NCBI GenBank assembly: GCA_016715815.1
Contig: JADJXN010000002.1
Location: forward strand, 186,001-250,000
Length of the DNA stretch: 64,000 bases
Source of the DNA: Oligoflexia bacterium
GTDB taxonomy: Bacteria > Bdellovibrionota > Bdellovibrionia > JABDDW01
Direction of reading: 5' to 3'
Part shown: positions 25,155 through 34,013 of the stretch, piece by piece
Numbering within the stretch: the first letter of the stretch is position 1
Layout of the letters: each line of letters begins with the position of its first letter
Notes under the pieces: model-generated
Told to the model about the DNA's origin: nothing
Databases searched by the model: none
The model's input: the letters and a program-made list of their open reading frames with translations, nothing else
Position numbers and translations under genes: made by a program

Positions 25155-26294
25155 GTGAGTTTTGAAGTTGGTCAAATCGTTGAGCTTTCCATAGATTCTT
25201 TAGCCCATGGAGGCGCAGGGGTTGGAAGGCTTAACGATTTTGTTTTTTTCATCCCCTTCACAGCGCCCGGGGATAAAGTAAAAGCTGAAATTATAGAAAT
25301 TAAAAAAAATTATGCCCAAGCAGAATTAAAAAATATTCTAACCCCATCTTCAGCTAGAGCTGAAGCCCCATGCAATGTTTTTGGTAAATGCGGGGGCTGC
25401 CAGTGGCAACATGTGGACTATAAAATACAATTAGAACAAAAACAAAAAACTGTTGAGCATGCATTAGCCAGAATTGCTAAAGAAGCCCAGTTTGAATTAA
25501 AAAAAATTATTCCCTCACCTCAAGAATTTAACTACAGAAACCGCGCACAGATTAGGACCCAGGGCCCACGCCTTGGTTTTTACAGCAGAAACTCCCATGA
25601 ATTAGTTGAGTTTAAAAATTGTCATCTGCTTGAACCCGCACTCAATGAAGAGCTAGGTAAAATTCGAAATGAAATAAAAAGTTATCCTGATTGTAAAACC
25701 TCTAAAATAGAAATGTTTTTAACTCAACAAAATCAAATCGCACGCTCAAATAATAAAAGCCACGGGCAAGAATTTGGATTTTCCCAAGTTAATACAAAAC
25801 AAAACGAAAACCTTCAAAACCTTGTTGTTGAAGTTTTTGACACGCCTTCTGAGCAAAACAATAACATTTTAGATCTTTTTTGTGGCAATGGCAATTTTTC
25901 CTTTCCTTTATCAAAAAGTGGGTGGGACATTTACGGCGTCGATTTAAATAAAAATGCAATAACCCAAGCCCGTTCCAAGGCAACAGAAAAAACATTTTTT
26001 TCATGTAATGATTGCTTAAAAGAAATTAAAAAGTTGGCTCTTAAAGGGCGAACATTTAAAAATATATTGCTTGATCCTCCCCGTATTGGTTGCCAAGAGG
26101 CTCTTTTAAAAAACTTAATGTCTCTAAAACCTGAAAAGATTGTTTATATAAGTTGCAACCCCACTACTTTTGGGCGTGATTGGGCAAGAATTAAGGCCGC
26201 AAATCCCAAGTTTAAACTTAAATGGGTTCAACCTCTGGATATGTTTCCTCAGACGTTTCATGTCGAGCTTATCGCTCTGATAGAATTGACTTAA
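25155..26294 (+). CDS. TrmA/RlmD-family RNA uracil-C5 methyltransferase
   Basis: SAM-dependent uracil-5 methyltransferase of the TrmA/RlmD family, 379 residues, starting at GTG. It has an N-terminal TRAM domain (IVELSIDSLAHGGAGVGR), an iron-sulfur cysteine set of C-x5-C-x2-C (Cys73, 79, 82) with a fourth Cys in FKNCHLL, a SAM-binding LDLFCGNGNFSF motif, LDPPRIG and the nucleophilic Cys in YISCNPTTFGRDW. The presence of the cluster favours an RlmD-like 23S rRNA enzyme over TrmA, but the exact target base cannot be read from sequence. The middle region is shorter than in E. coli RlmD. Confidence 0.88.
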   Translation: MSFEVGQIVELSIDSLAHGGAGVGRLNDFVFFIPFTAPGDKVKAEIIEIKKNYAQAELKNILTPSSARAEAPCNVFGKCGGCQWQHVDYKIQLEQKQKTVEHALARIAKEAQFELKKIIPSPQEFNYRNRAQIRTQGPRLGFYSRNSHELVEFKNCHLLEPALNEELGKIRNEIKSYPDCKTSKIEMFLTQQNQIARSNNKSHGQEFGFSQVNTKQNENLQNLVVEVFDTPSEQNNNILDLFCGNGNFSFPLSKSGWDIYGVDLNKNAITQARSKATEKTFFSCNDCLKEIKKLALKGRTFKNILLDPPRIGCQEALLKNLMSLKPEKIVYISCNPTTFGRDWARIKAANPKFKLKWVQPLDMFPQTFHVELIALIELT

Positions 26295-26320
26295 TCCTCG
26301 CTTACGGCTTAGGCTTAAAC

Positions 26321-27067
26321 ATGGCCAACCGAACAAGCCTTTTTTGTATATTATTAGTTTTTATGGCTGCGTGCGCAAGTGAAGAAAAAAACATTAATCT
26401 TTCAAAAATTCATTTAAAAACCGGCACAACCCAACTCACAAAAGGTAATGCCGATGTGGCCATCACAAGCCTTGAAGAGGCAAAAAAACTCAATCCTAAT
26501 GACCCCACCATTTACAATAATCTGGGCCTAGCGTATTTTTTAAAAAAAGATTTTGAAAAAGCAGAAGATCAACTTAAAAAAGCATTACAATTAAAACCCT
26601 CTTATGGTGATGCAAAAAACAACCTGGGTAGAGTTTATATAGAGCTTGCTCGCTTTGATGACGCCATTAAAGAGCTTACTTCAGTGGTAAGTGACCCCAC
26701 ATATACAGCCACAGAAAAGGCTCTAGTAAACTTAGGCCTAGCTTATTTTAAAAAAGGAGATCTTCCCCAAGCTTTAACCCAGTTTAAAAAAGCCATTTCT
26801 GCTAACAGCTCCTTTTGCCCTGCGCATAATCATGTGGGCCATGTGTACTTTCAGATGCAAAAATTTGAAGAGGCCACTGAATCCTTTGAGGCGGCACTTA
26901 AACTTTGCAATAACAACTATGCCGAGGCCCATTACTACAGCGCTTTAAGCTATTATAAGGTAGGGCAAAGAGAAAAGGCCCTTGCACGTCTGCAAGAAGT
27001 TGTTAAACTTTACTCTGATACTGAGTTTGCCCCTAAAGCACGCTCTATGTTAAAAATTATTCAATAA
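26321..27067 (+). CDS. TPR lipoprotein, PilF/PilW-like
   Basis: A 248-residue protein starting at the ATG at 26321, which gives a proper signal peptide and lipobox (FMAA-Cys). The remainder consists of about five tetratricopeptide repeats (for example NNLGLAYFLKKDFEKAEDQLKKAL and LGLAYFKKGDLPQALTQFKKAI, each in parts). The layout resembles PilF/PilW/Tgl pilotins that help outer-membrane secretin assembly, but no pilus genes are adjacent, so this is a suggestion. The upstream extension to 26222 overlaps the methyltransferase gene and is not used. The RodZ-like gene follows after 11 bases. Confidence 0.75.
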   Translation: MANRTSLFCILLVFMAACASEEKNINLSKIHLKTGTTQLTKGNADVAITSLEEAKKLNPNDPTIYNNLGLAYFLKKDFEKAEDQLKKALQLKPSYGDAKNNLGRVYIELARFDDAIKELTSVVSDPTYTATEKALVNLGLAYFKKGDLPQALTQFKKAISANSSFCPAHNHVGHVYFQMQKFEEATESFEAALKLCNNNYAEAHYYSALSYYKVGQREKALARLQEVVKLYSDTEFAPKARSMLKIIQ

Positions 27068-27078
27068 TAAAAATATAT

Positions 27079-28032
27079 ATGAAAGAAATCGGACAACTTC
27101 TAAAAGATAAACGCCTAGCTCTTAATGTTTCACTTGAAGAGGTTTCTATTGCCACAAAAATTAATGTTAAAATTCTTCAAGCCCTTGAAGATGGGGATCT
27201 TGACCGCCTACCCGCAAAAACTTTTGTGCGCGGCTTTGTACAAACCTATTCAAAATATTTAGGCCTTAACACCAGTGAAGTCTTATCAAAGCTTCAGGAA
27301 ATTGTGGGCACTACAAAACCACAGATTGCTATATCTCAAGCGGACACGGCCCCCTCTGGCCCCATAGACACAGAGGTAGATTTTTTAAGCAAAAGCAAAA
27401 GTGTTATCACCATTGTTGGCATTGTTATTACTATTATTGTTATTGTAGTTATTCAAAACATTATCTCAAAACGCGAGGCGGATTTAGATACAACCGAAGT
27501 TGCAGCCATTACAGGGAGCGATACGCCAGTTACCATAACACAAACCACACCAAGCCCCACGCCTGCATTAAAAGACAAAGAAGAAGATAAAGAAAAAGGC
27601 AATGTGGAGGATCTGGCTGCAGAAAAACCAGCTGCTAGCCCAACGCCGCAACAAGCACAGATAGCGCCCAAGCCCGTTCAAACACCAGCGCCAATGGCTT
27701 CAGCAACTCCAAAACCTTCGCCCTCACCAGAGGCAAAACCAGTGGCAGTAGTCACGCCCACCCCTGCGGCCGCCGCACAAACAACTCTAGCTTTATCACC
27801 ACAGGAAGTTATTGTTGAAGCCCTTGATAATATTATTTTAACTATAAGTATTGACGGTAAACCCAGCCAAGACGTCAGCATGATGGCAGATCAAATTCAA
27901 ACTTTTAAGGCTAGTTCAAAAATTAGAATCACAACTTCAAACAGCGGAGCCCTTAGCATTATTCATAACGGCAAAGAATTAGGCGTTCCCGGCAACCTTG
28001 GACAACCCAAAACAATTTCATTTCCACAATGA
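27079..28032 (+). CDS. RodZ-like cytoskeletal membrane protein
   Basis: A 317-residue protein with the RodZ layout: N-terminal HTH of the Xre type (IGQLLKDKRLALNVSLEEVSIATKINVKILQALEDGD in parts, LPAKTFVRGFVQTYSKYLGL), a single membrane helix at about residues 113-132 (VITIVGIVITIIVIVVIQNI), a long Pro/Ala/Thr-rich linker and a C-terminal DUF4115 beta domain (LSPQEVIVEAL to KTISFPQ). RodZ links MreB to the elongation machinery. A stand-alone transcription-like role is the alternative. It overlaps the next gene by 4 bases (ATGA). Confidence 0.82.
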   Translation: MKEIGQLLKDKRLALNVSLEEVSIATKINVKILQALEDGDLDRLPAKTFVRGFVQTYSKYLGLNTSEVLSKLQEIVGTTKPQIAISQADTAPSGPIDTEVDFLSKSKSVITIVGIVITIIVIVVIQNIISKREADLDTTEVAAITGSDTPVTITQTTPSPTPALKDKEEDKEKGNVEDLAAEKPAASPTPQQAQIAPKPVQTPAPMASATPKPSPSPEAKPVAVVTPTPAAAAQTTLALSPQEVIVEALDNIILTISIDGKPSQDVSMMADQIQTFKASSKIRITTSNSGALSIIHNGKELGVPGNLGQPKTISFPQ

Positions 28033-29363
28033 ATTTTTTAACACTTTGGCTTCTTGTATTAGCTCTTAAAATCTGTCTTCTTCCATTTATTCCAATGACT
28101 CCTGATGAAGCTTATTATTTTACCTGGGGCAGACATTTACAGCTTAGCTATTTTGATCACCCGCCATTTGTGGCCTATATTATGTATGTGGCCAAACTTT
28201 TTTGGCACACACCTTTAACCATTAGGTTTCCTGGAGTTTTGCTATCACACACGAGCCTGCTTGTTTGGTATTTTATTTTAAAAAAATTAAACTTTAACAA
28301 TAAACAAATTTTATTTTGGTTTTTACTGGCAGTAGTAAGCCCCCTTTTGGGTATTGGTTCATTTTTGGTCACACCCGATGCTCCTTATTTGCTTTTTTGG
28401 AGCTTAAGCCTTCTTACAACAATATATCTGTCTGAAAATATAAAAAGCACTAAGCTTTGGCTTATTTTAGGCGTATTTTTAGGTTTAGGCTTTTTATCAA
28501 AATATATGATGCTGCTTTTTGCATTATCGTTTTTGGTGTGGCTAGTTTACAAAAAAAATCTAAAAATTCTTGCTACAAAAAATCCTTGGCTGTGTGCTTT
28601 TATCGCCTTTTTAATTTTTCTCCCCGTAGTTATTTGGAATTTTAAAAACAACTTCGCCTCATTTGGCTTTCAGGCTTCTCATGGGCTTGGAGGGAGAAAT
28701 ATAAATTTAAAGTGGCCTCTTGAATATTTATTGGGTCAGTGGGCTTTGTTAAATCCATTACTTGCTACTTTTTTAATTTTAAACTTTAAAAAAATAGAGA
28801 AAAAACAAGAGTTGCTTGCTATATTTTCTCTTACCCCAATTCTGTTTTTCCTTTTTACTTCTTTTAAAGGGCGCACAGAACCCAATTGGCCCATAGCCGC
28901 TCACCCCGGGCTTATAGCCCTTGGGGTTTTTGCTTTATTTAATTCACAAAAAAATATCTTAAAATATTCTTTTGTAATTTCATTTTTGTTTTTTACTGGT
29001 GTTATTACTCATGTTATTTCCCCTCTTTCATATTTTAAAAATATGCATACAAAAATTTTGCACCAGTGGGAGGGTGATATAAAAATTCTTAAATCCTATT
29101 CGCCTCTTTTTACCCGTAGCTACCAACTTGCTGCATACCACTCTTATTTTCGAGATGGGGAAGAGGAGGTTTATAAATTAAAGGGCTTTGATAGAAAAGA
29201 TTTTTATGATTTTTTAGATGCCAAAATAACAAGCCTTCCTGCTTATATTATTCTTGATTCAGATGATTTATTACCTGAATTCTTTAAAAATAGATTCCAT
29301 GTTGAAGTATTAAGGAGTTTACCCAGCGGGCTTGTGCTACATAAAATAACACTAAAAGAATAG
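28029..29363 (+). CDS. Membrane glycosyltransferase of the PMT/ArnT type (GT39/GT83-like)
   Basis: A 444-residue polytopic membrane protein with about ten hydrophobic segments. The first periplasmic loop holds the acidic motif TPDEAYYFTWGRHL followed by YFDHPPFVAY, the hallmark of dolichyl/undecaprenyl-phosphate sugar transferases (PMT_2 family). Such enzymes move a sugar from a polyprenyl phosphate donor to protein, lipid A or a glycan on the outer face of the inner membrane. The acceptor cannot be told. It overlaps the RodZ-like gene and is followed after 4 bases by a PHP-like gene. Confidence 0.82.
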   Translation: MNFLTLWLLVLALKICLLPFIPMTPDEAYYFTWGRHLQLSYFDHPPFVAYIMYVAKLFWHTPLTIRFPGVLLSHTSLLVWYFILKKLNFNNKQILFWFLLAVVSPLLGIGSFLVTPDAPYLLFWSLSLLTTIYLSENIKSTKLWLILGVFLGLGFLSKYMMLLFALSFLVWLVYKKNLKILATKNPWLCAFIAFLIFLPVVIWNFKNNFASFGFQASHGLGGRNINLKWPLEYLLGQWALLNPLLATFLILNFKKIEKKQELLAIFSLTPILFFLFTSFKGRTEPNWPIAAHPGLIALGVFALFNSQKNILKYSFVISFLFFTGVITHVISPLSYFKNMHTKILHQWEGDIKILKSYSPLFTRSYQLAAYHSYFRDGEEEVYKLKGFDRKDFYDFLDAKITSLPAYIILDSDDLLPEFFKNRFHVEVLRSLPSGLVLHKITLKE

Positions 29364-29367
29364 TGAA

Positions 29368-30573
29368 ATGAAAAAACTTGGTTTTATATTTTTATTAATT
29401 CTTATTTTTCTATACACTTTGATGGGGTTTATTAACTACCAAATAAATTTACCCCTTGTTACAGGAACAAATATTCTTGCACCAAAATTTTATGACTACG
29501 CAGGTATTACGCACATACAGACTCAGCTTAGCACTGGAAGTGGAAGCATTAATGAAATTACACAAGCTGCATCAAAGGCAAAGTGTAGCTTTTTAATTGT
29601 CACGGACCTTAATGTTTTTGATGATTTAAGCAGTTTTGAAGGCTACAGACATGACGTTTTAGTTATTATTGGAAGTAAATTTAGTTTTATTAGCGGACAT
29701 CTTTTGGTTTATGGAAAAACCCATTCATGGCCTTTTAAGGGCGCAGGCCAAGCACAAATTTATTTTAATGATTTATTACAATCTAAAAACCAAAGTGAGC
29801 CAATTTTAGTAGCGGCCCATCCATTTTTACCCAAACATACATGGGATAAGCTTTCCTACCCCGGACTTCATGGAATGGAGGTGTTAAATTTAGATAAGCT
29901 TTGGTCTTCAGAAATTCAGTACCATAAGTGGAGAATTTTTTGGTCTCTACTTATGTTCCCTTTTAACCCAGATTTAAGTTTTTTACGTTTATTCTCCGAA
30001 CCTGTAAATGAAATCAATGCTTGGAATGGGGCTTCTGTTAACAAACAATTTTATGGCTGGGCCGGCAGCGGAGCAAAAGCCAAGGCCATACCATTTCCAG
30101 ATAAAGTTTTTAAATTTCCATCTTACAAGCAATCTTTTAAGCTTATAAAAAATCATGTTCTTTTAAAAAGCGAGCTCACAGGTAAATTTGAGGACGATAG
30201 AGAGAAAATAATTTCCGCTTTAAAAAATGGACAATTTTATTTTAGCCTTGATATTTTAGGCGACCCAAAGGGTTTTTATTTTATTGCTCAAGAGGGTTCA
30301 AAGGAATATTTGCTTGGCGAAACACTTAAATTAAAACCAGGACAAAGTATAAAATTAATTGCAGATTTAGGTCGCCAAATTGAAATACCACATGAGATTA
30401 TCCTGCTTCATAATGGCGTAAAAGTTTTAAGCTCCACTGATTCAAAGTTAAGCTTCACCGCAACTCAAAAAGGCTCTTACAGAGTTATTGTAAATCTAAA
30501 GCCCTCTCTTCCACCGCCTGATTTGAATAGAGAGTTTTCTTGGATTTTTTCAAACTCAATTCTTATTCAGTAG
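29368..30573 (+). CDS. Membrane-anchored PHP-like protein with lost metal ligands
   Basis: A 401-residue protein with an N-terminal membrane segment (LGFIFLLILIFLYTLMGF). The region after it follows the PHP phosphoesterase pattern (GSGSINEITQAASKAKCSFLIVTDLN), but the metal motif positions are altered: the first His-x-His is partly lost (ITHIQ) and the TDH motif reads TDL. One later His (AAHPF) remains. The C-terminal 100 residues look like a beta-sandwich domain (LLGETLKLKPGQS). A catalytically inactive PHP-like binding protein is therefore likely. It follows the glycosyltransferase gene and its end overlaps the convergent ferredoxin gene by 11 bases. Confidence 0.6.
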   Translation: MKKLGFIFLLILIFLYTLMGFINYQINLPLVTGTNILAPKFYDYAGITHIQTQLSTGSGSINEITQAASKAKCSFLIVTDLNVFDDLSSFEGYRHDVLVIIGSKFSFISGHLLVYGKTHSWPFKGAGQAQIYFNDLLQSKNQSEPILVAAHPFLPKHTWDKLSYPGLHGMEVLNLDKLWSSEIQYHKWRIFWSLLMFPFNPDLSFLRLFSEPVNEINAWNGASVNKQFYGWAGSGAKAKAIPFPDKVFKFPSYKQSFKLIKNHVLLKSELTGKFEDDREKIISALKNGQFYFSLDILGDPKGFYFIAQEGSKEYLLGETLKLKPGQSIKLIADLGRQIEIPHEIILLHNGVKVLSSTDSKLSFTATQKGSYRVIVNLKPSLPPPDLNREFSWIFSNSILIQ

Positions 30574-30865
30574 CCTCTGGAATTTCAACCTCTACCCCAT
30601 CAACCGCATCGGTTTGGCAGCTAAGTCTTTCATTTTTTGCAAATTCTCTGGCCTGGATATGTTCTTGCTCTATTTCATTAGGCGGTTTAAGTTTTTCAAG
30701 CCCTTTTGTTACTTTTACTCTACAAGTAGTACAGCTCCCCATCCCTCCACAGGAATGATTTAGGGCAATGTTATTGTTTAATGCCACCTCAAGTATGCTT
30801 TTTGCCCCCTCAAAGGAGCAGCTCAAGTTCATGGGCAAAAACTTAATTTTTTTGATCATTGTCAT
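30563..30865 (-). CDS. [2Fe-2S] ferredoxin
   Basis: Electron carrier of the plant-type or adrenodoxin-like fold, 100 residues from the ATG at 30865 (an upstream TTG at 30898 is less likely). The cluster ligands are visible as NHSCGGMGSCTTCRV (Cys-x5-Cys-x2-Cys) and the last Cys in ERLSCQT. It is encoded alone on the reverse strand, divergent from the exonuclease gene, with about 50 bases between their starts. Its redox partner cannot be identified from context. Confidence 0.88.
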   Translation of the reverse strand: MTMIKKIKFLPMNLSCSFEGAKSILEVALNNNIALNHSCGGMGSCTTCRVKVTKGLEKLKPPNEIEQEHIQAREFAKNERLSCQTDAVDGVEVEIPEATE

Positions 30866-30918
30866 TGAATTATTGCCTATTTTTAAGTAACTTTTCAAAA
30901 AAAATGGGGGAATCTTTT

Positions 30919-31539
30919 ATGGAATTTATCGCCTTTGATGTTGAAACAACAGGTTTTTTGCCCGGTGTTGACCAAATCATTGAAATAGCGGCCGTTAAAT
31001 TTGTAAATGGCAAAATCCATGATTCTTATTCCACCCTTATTAACCCGCTCGCTCCCATTCCAGCTGCCGCCACTAAAGTACATGGCATTACTGATGAAAT
31101 GGTAAAGGGAAAACCAATTGTAGAGCAAGCCCTTGAAGGCTTCACTAGTTTTTGCGGGTCAAGTTTAATGGTGGCACACAATGCCCCCTTTGACGTGGAA
31201 TTTATTAAAGCTAATATCCTCAAATATGAAACAAACTCTCCCAAGGGAATCATTTTAGACAGCTGTGCAATGGCCAGAAAAGTAATTCCAGGCTCGCCAA
31301 ATTATAAGTTGGGCACACTAGTTCGTTTTTTAAATATCCCGGAGGATGGCGCATACCATAGAGCCGAAGCAGATTCGCGCTTTTGCGGGCAACTTTTTCA
31401 AATTATGCTTGAGAGAATTTTTAAAAACGGTGAACCCTTGGTTATAGAAAACCTTGTAAACTTAAGTGGCGGTCAGGTTTTAAAATTCCCTCAGGTACAA
31501 AGACAACTTCGTCAACTAGATTTGCTTTCAAGCCTTTGA
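30919..31539 (+). CDS. DnaQ-like 3'-5' exonuclease (Pol III epsilon family)
   Basis: A 206-residue stand-alone DEDDh exonuclease. ExoI motif FDVETTGF at residues 5-12, followed by DQIIEIAAVKF and VHGITDEMV, ExoII VAHNAPFDVEF, and ExoIII with YHRAEADSRF (the catalytic His and Asp). I start at the ATG at 30919 because GGGGGAATC lies upstream and the homology begins there; the ORF can be extended to 30859 without support. It could be the proofreading subunit or a separate repair nuclease; the small size and lack of a polymerase-binding tail leave this open. Its 3' end overlaps nadE by 28 bases on the other strand. Confidence 0.88.
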   Translation: MEFIAFDVETTGFLPGVDQIIEIAAVKFVNGKIHDSYSTLINPLAPIPAAATKVHGITDEMVKGKPIVEQALEGFTSFCGSSLMVAHNAPFDVEFIKANILKYETNSPKGIILDSCAMARKVIPGSPNYKLGTLVRFLNIPEDGAYHRAEADSRFCGQLFQIMLERIFKNGEPLVIENLVNLSGGQVLKFPQVQRQLRQLDLLSSL

Positions 31540-33107
31540 GCAATAGGCATTCTTCTACCCCTGCCAAAAGAGTGCTCAGATACTTTTAAAACCGGGGGCG
31601 CTTGCCAACGTTTAAATTCAGATTTGCTTAGTTGTTCTTGTAGCCACAATTCCATTTTTGTTTTTGGCTCCGCTTTAAATTCTACAATTTTTTCCACAAC
31701 ACTATCTAACTCATCGTATGGCGGAAGCGTGTCTTGATCTTTTTGATTTGGGGCTAGTTCTGCTGATGGAACTTTATTAATAGAGCTTTGCGGTATTATT
31801 TCTTTCTCTTGGTTAATAAGCCGTGATAGCGCATAGACTTCCCTTTTTAATAAATCGCCGATCGGGGCAAGCCCCCCACAGCTGTCCCCATAAAGAGTGG
31901 AATAACCACAAGCAATCTCACTCTTATTTGAAGTGGATAACAGCATACTTTTTTCTAAATTAGAATAAAACATCAGTACTAATGCCCTAAGCCTTGCCTG
32001 TAAATTTTGCTGTGAAATGTCTTGGTTGCTATGGTTTGTTGAAAGTAGTTTTTGGGATGCTAAAAACAACTCATAGGCATCATTAATACTGTATTGAATA
32101 TTTTTAATTTGTAAGTTTGAGCAAAGTTTTTTTGCATCGCTTAAGCTGTGTTCGCTACTAAATGGTCCTGGCATTAAAATGCCAACAACATTATTTTTTC
32201 CTAATGCCTCAACAGCAAGGGCCGCTGTAAGGGCAGAGTCAATTCCTCCGGATAAACCAAGATGTACTTTATCTTGATTTGTTTTTTTGCAAAAATCTTG
32301 AATTCCCAAAACAATAGCAGCGCGTATGCGCTCTATAGGTTCTTTAAGAGTTAGAGTTTTTTTCTCCCCCCATACCAAAAGCTCTTCTTTAAACATTTCA
32401 GCCCGTCCAACTGCGCGCCCTGTTTTGTCTAAAATAAAACTTCCGCCATCAAAAATGAGTTCATCTTGTGCGCCAACCACATTGGCATAAACAAAAGGAG
32501 CCTTTATTCGCTTTGCATGTTTTGTTGCAATTTTTATTCTTTTCTCAAATTTTATTTTTGAAAAAGGGGACGCTGAAATATTAACCACTAAATCAACATT
32601 TTTAATTTTCTTAAGAGGATCATTTTTATACCCCAAGTTCTCAGCCCACATGTCTTCACAAATGGTAATAGCTACTTTTCCAATACCAGAAATATTTCCA
32701 ATAAATGTTTTATTGCCTGGCTCAAAAAAACGGACCTCATCAAAAACATCATAAGAAGGCAAAAGCTGTTTTGCCGTTATTTTTGGTTTTGAATTTTTTT
32801 GTAAAATTACAGCAAGATTTGTGTATTTCTTTAAACTTTTCTTTGAAGCCCCCCCCAGGGCCCCCAAAATGACAGTTATACTGCTGGGAATTTGAGATGA
32901 AATTTTTTTTATCTGTTCATTTTGCGCTTTTAATAAATATTCTTTTTCTAATAAATCACAAGGTGGGTAACCCAAAAGACTAAGCTCTGGAAAAACTACA
33001 AGCTTTACACCATGGCTTGCTGCTTGTTTTGTATAATTAACAATCTTCTCAGAGTTGTATGAAAAGCTCCCAAGCCACGGGTTAATTTGGGCAATTGCTA
33101 CTCGCAT
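31512..33107 (-). CDS. nadE: Glutamine-dependent NAD synthetase
   Basis: A 531-residue bifunctional enzyme that makes NAD from deamido-NAD using ammonia from glutamine. The N-terminal half is a nitrilase-type glutaminase (FPELSLLGYPPCDLL with the Glu, the Lys in the middle and the nucleophilic Cys in TICEDMW). The C-terminal half is the synthetase with the PP-loop SGGIDSALTAALA, AEALG-NNVVGILMPG and the STSNKSEIACGY-type segment. Its start overlaps the TIGR02147 gene by 10 bases, so the two are a unit. Confidence 0.96.
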   Translation of the reverse strand: MRVAIAQINPWLGSFSYNSEKIVNYTKQAASHGVKLVVFPELSLLGYPPCDLLEKEYLLKAQNEQIKKISSQIPSSITVILGALGGASKKSLKKYTNLAVILQKNSKPKITAKQLLPSYDVFDEVRFFEPGNKTFIGNISGIGKVAITICEDMWAENLGYKNDPLKKIKNVDLVVNISASPFSKIKFEKRIKIATKHAKRIKAPFVYANVVGAQDELIFDGGSFILDKTGRAVGRAEMFKEELLVWGEKKTLTLKEPIERIRAAIVLGIQDFCKKTNQDKVHLGLSGGIDSALTAALAVEALGKNNVVGILMPGPFSSEHSLSDAKKLCSNLQIKNIQYSINDAYELFLASQKLLSTNHSNQDISQQNLQARLRALVLMFYSNLEKSMLLSTSNKSEIACGYSTLYGDSCGGLAPIGDLLKREVYALSRLINQEKEIIPQSSINKVPSAELAPNQKDQDTLPPYDELDSVVEKIVEFKAEPKTKMELWLQEQLSKSEFKRWQAPPVLKVSEHSFGRGRRMPIAQRLESKSS

Positions 33108-33928
33108 GATCCTTTTGTTATCTTGTAAAACTGCATATTAAACTGGTAAACATCGCCACCTTCGCCAGTAGAAAATGTGGTATTCAGCTCGCGCTGAAAC
33201 TCTTTAATTTTCTCTTTAAAAAGTGGCAATTGCTGCTCAGTCAAGCAGATTGTCAAGGATCTTATCTCTCTTTCAGAGTCTTTTTGCAAGTGCAGAGCCT
33301 CAAGGGCCTGTTGAAGAAATACCTCTTGTAGTTTTTTTATTTGCTCCCTAGGGACGTCTCCTGGGGAGGCAATTTGAGAGGCAACAGGGATAAGCTTTCC
33401 GCTCTCATCCCGTTTTAGTATCCCCTTTTCAAGCATCATATTTAAGCTATCAAGAGCCTGTTTGGCAGAAATTTTACCCTTTAAACACTTAGATATATGC
33501 TCTGGGTCTGGATTAAAGTTTTTTTGGCTTGCCATCTCAAAAATAATCAAATTATACCAGTGGGCATAAAACTCCATCTGATCGTGACTAAGCGTTAAAA
33601 CGTTAATTTTCTTTTTAAGATGAACTATTTTTTGTAAATGCGCTTGGCGCTCCATTAAATCTTTTGCCTGGTTTAAACGCACCAAGGCTTCAAAATACTC
33701 GGCCTGCGTTGTGTTTAAACCCAGACCTTTTACAAATTTTGGCAAATTATTAGCAGTCAAGCTCCTGCTTCCATCCATTACTACTTTTAAATAGTTTTCA
33801 GATTTTAATCCTGCGCGCCTTGCAAAAAATCTAATAGAGAATTTTTTGTCACGTTTTCTTCTTTGGCTATAATAGTCTTTTAAAAACTCTCGGTAATCTT
33901 GGTAAGAAAAAACATCAATATCTCGCAT
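33098..33928 (-). CDS. TIGR02147-family protein, probable DNA-binding regulator
   Basis: A 276-residue soluble protein of the TIGR02147 family, which I recall mainly from Bdellovibrio and Fibrobacter. It opens with SYQDYREFLKDYY, then an N-terminal region with helix-turn-helix character (FSIRFFARRAGLKSENYLKVVMDGSRSLTANNLPKFVKGLGL in parts), followed by a helical domain. The ATG at 33928 is preferred over the GTG at 33931. A perfect 9-1-9 inverted repeat sits immediately upstream (33937-33955), as expected for an autoregulated gene. The function of the family is unknown. Confidence 0.8.
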   Translation of the reverse strand: MRDIDVFSYQDYREFLKDYYSQRRKRDKKFSIRFFARRAGLKSENYLKVVMDGSRSLTANNLPKFVKGLGLNTTQAEYFEALVRLNQAKDLMERQAHLQKIVHLKKKINVLTLSHDQMEFYAHWYNLIIFEMASQKNFNPDPEHISKCLKGKISAKQALDSLNMMLEKGILKRDESGKLIPVASQIASPGDVPREQIKKLQEVFLQQALEALHLQKDSEREIRSLTICLTEQQLPLFKEKIKEFQRELNTTFSTGEGGDVYQFNMQFYKITKGSCE

Positions 33929-33936
33929 CACAAGTT

Positions 33937-33955
33937 AAATTGTTTCAAACAATTT
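33937..33955. promoter_or_regulatory. Perfect inverted repeat, candidate operator for the TIGR02147 gene
   Basis: AAATTGTTT at 33937-33945 and AAACAATTT at 33947-33955 flank a single C. The site begins 9 bases before the TIGR02147 start codon and lies in the 85-base divergent gap shared with dinB, so its occupation could control either gene. Confidence 0.5.
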
Positions 33956-33978
33956 TAGTAAAAAGCAAGAGAAAGGCT

Positions 33979-33995
33979 TTTGCGCTTAGCGCAAA
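33979..33995. promoter_or_regulatory. Perfect inverted repeat upstream of dinB
   Basis: TTTGCGC at 33979-33985 and GCGCAAA at 33989-33995 flank TTA. It lies 18 bases before the dinB ATG, where a repressor would block transcription or initiation. It does not match the known Bdellovibrio-type LexA box (TTACnnnGTAA). Confidence 0.4.
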
Positions 33996-34013
33996 TCTGT
34001 TATAAACCTTTTG

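Noticed and set aside
33979..33995. LexA (SOS) box before dinB
   Set aside because: Sequence lacks the TTACnnnGTAA pattern expected in Bdellovibrio-type bacteria; kept only as an unknown inverted repeat.
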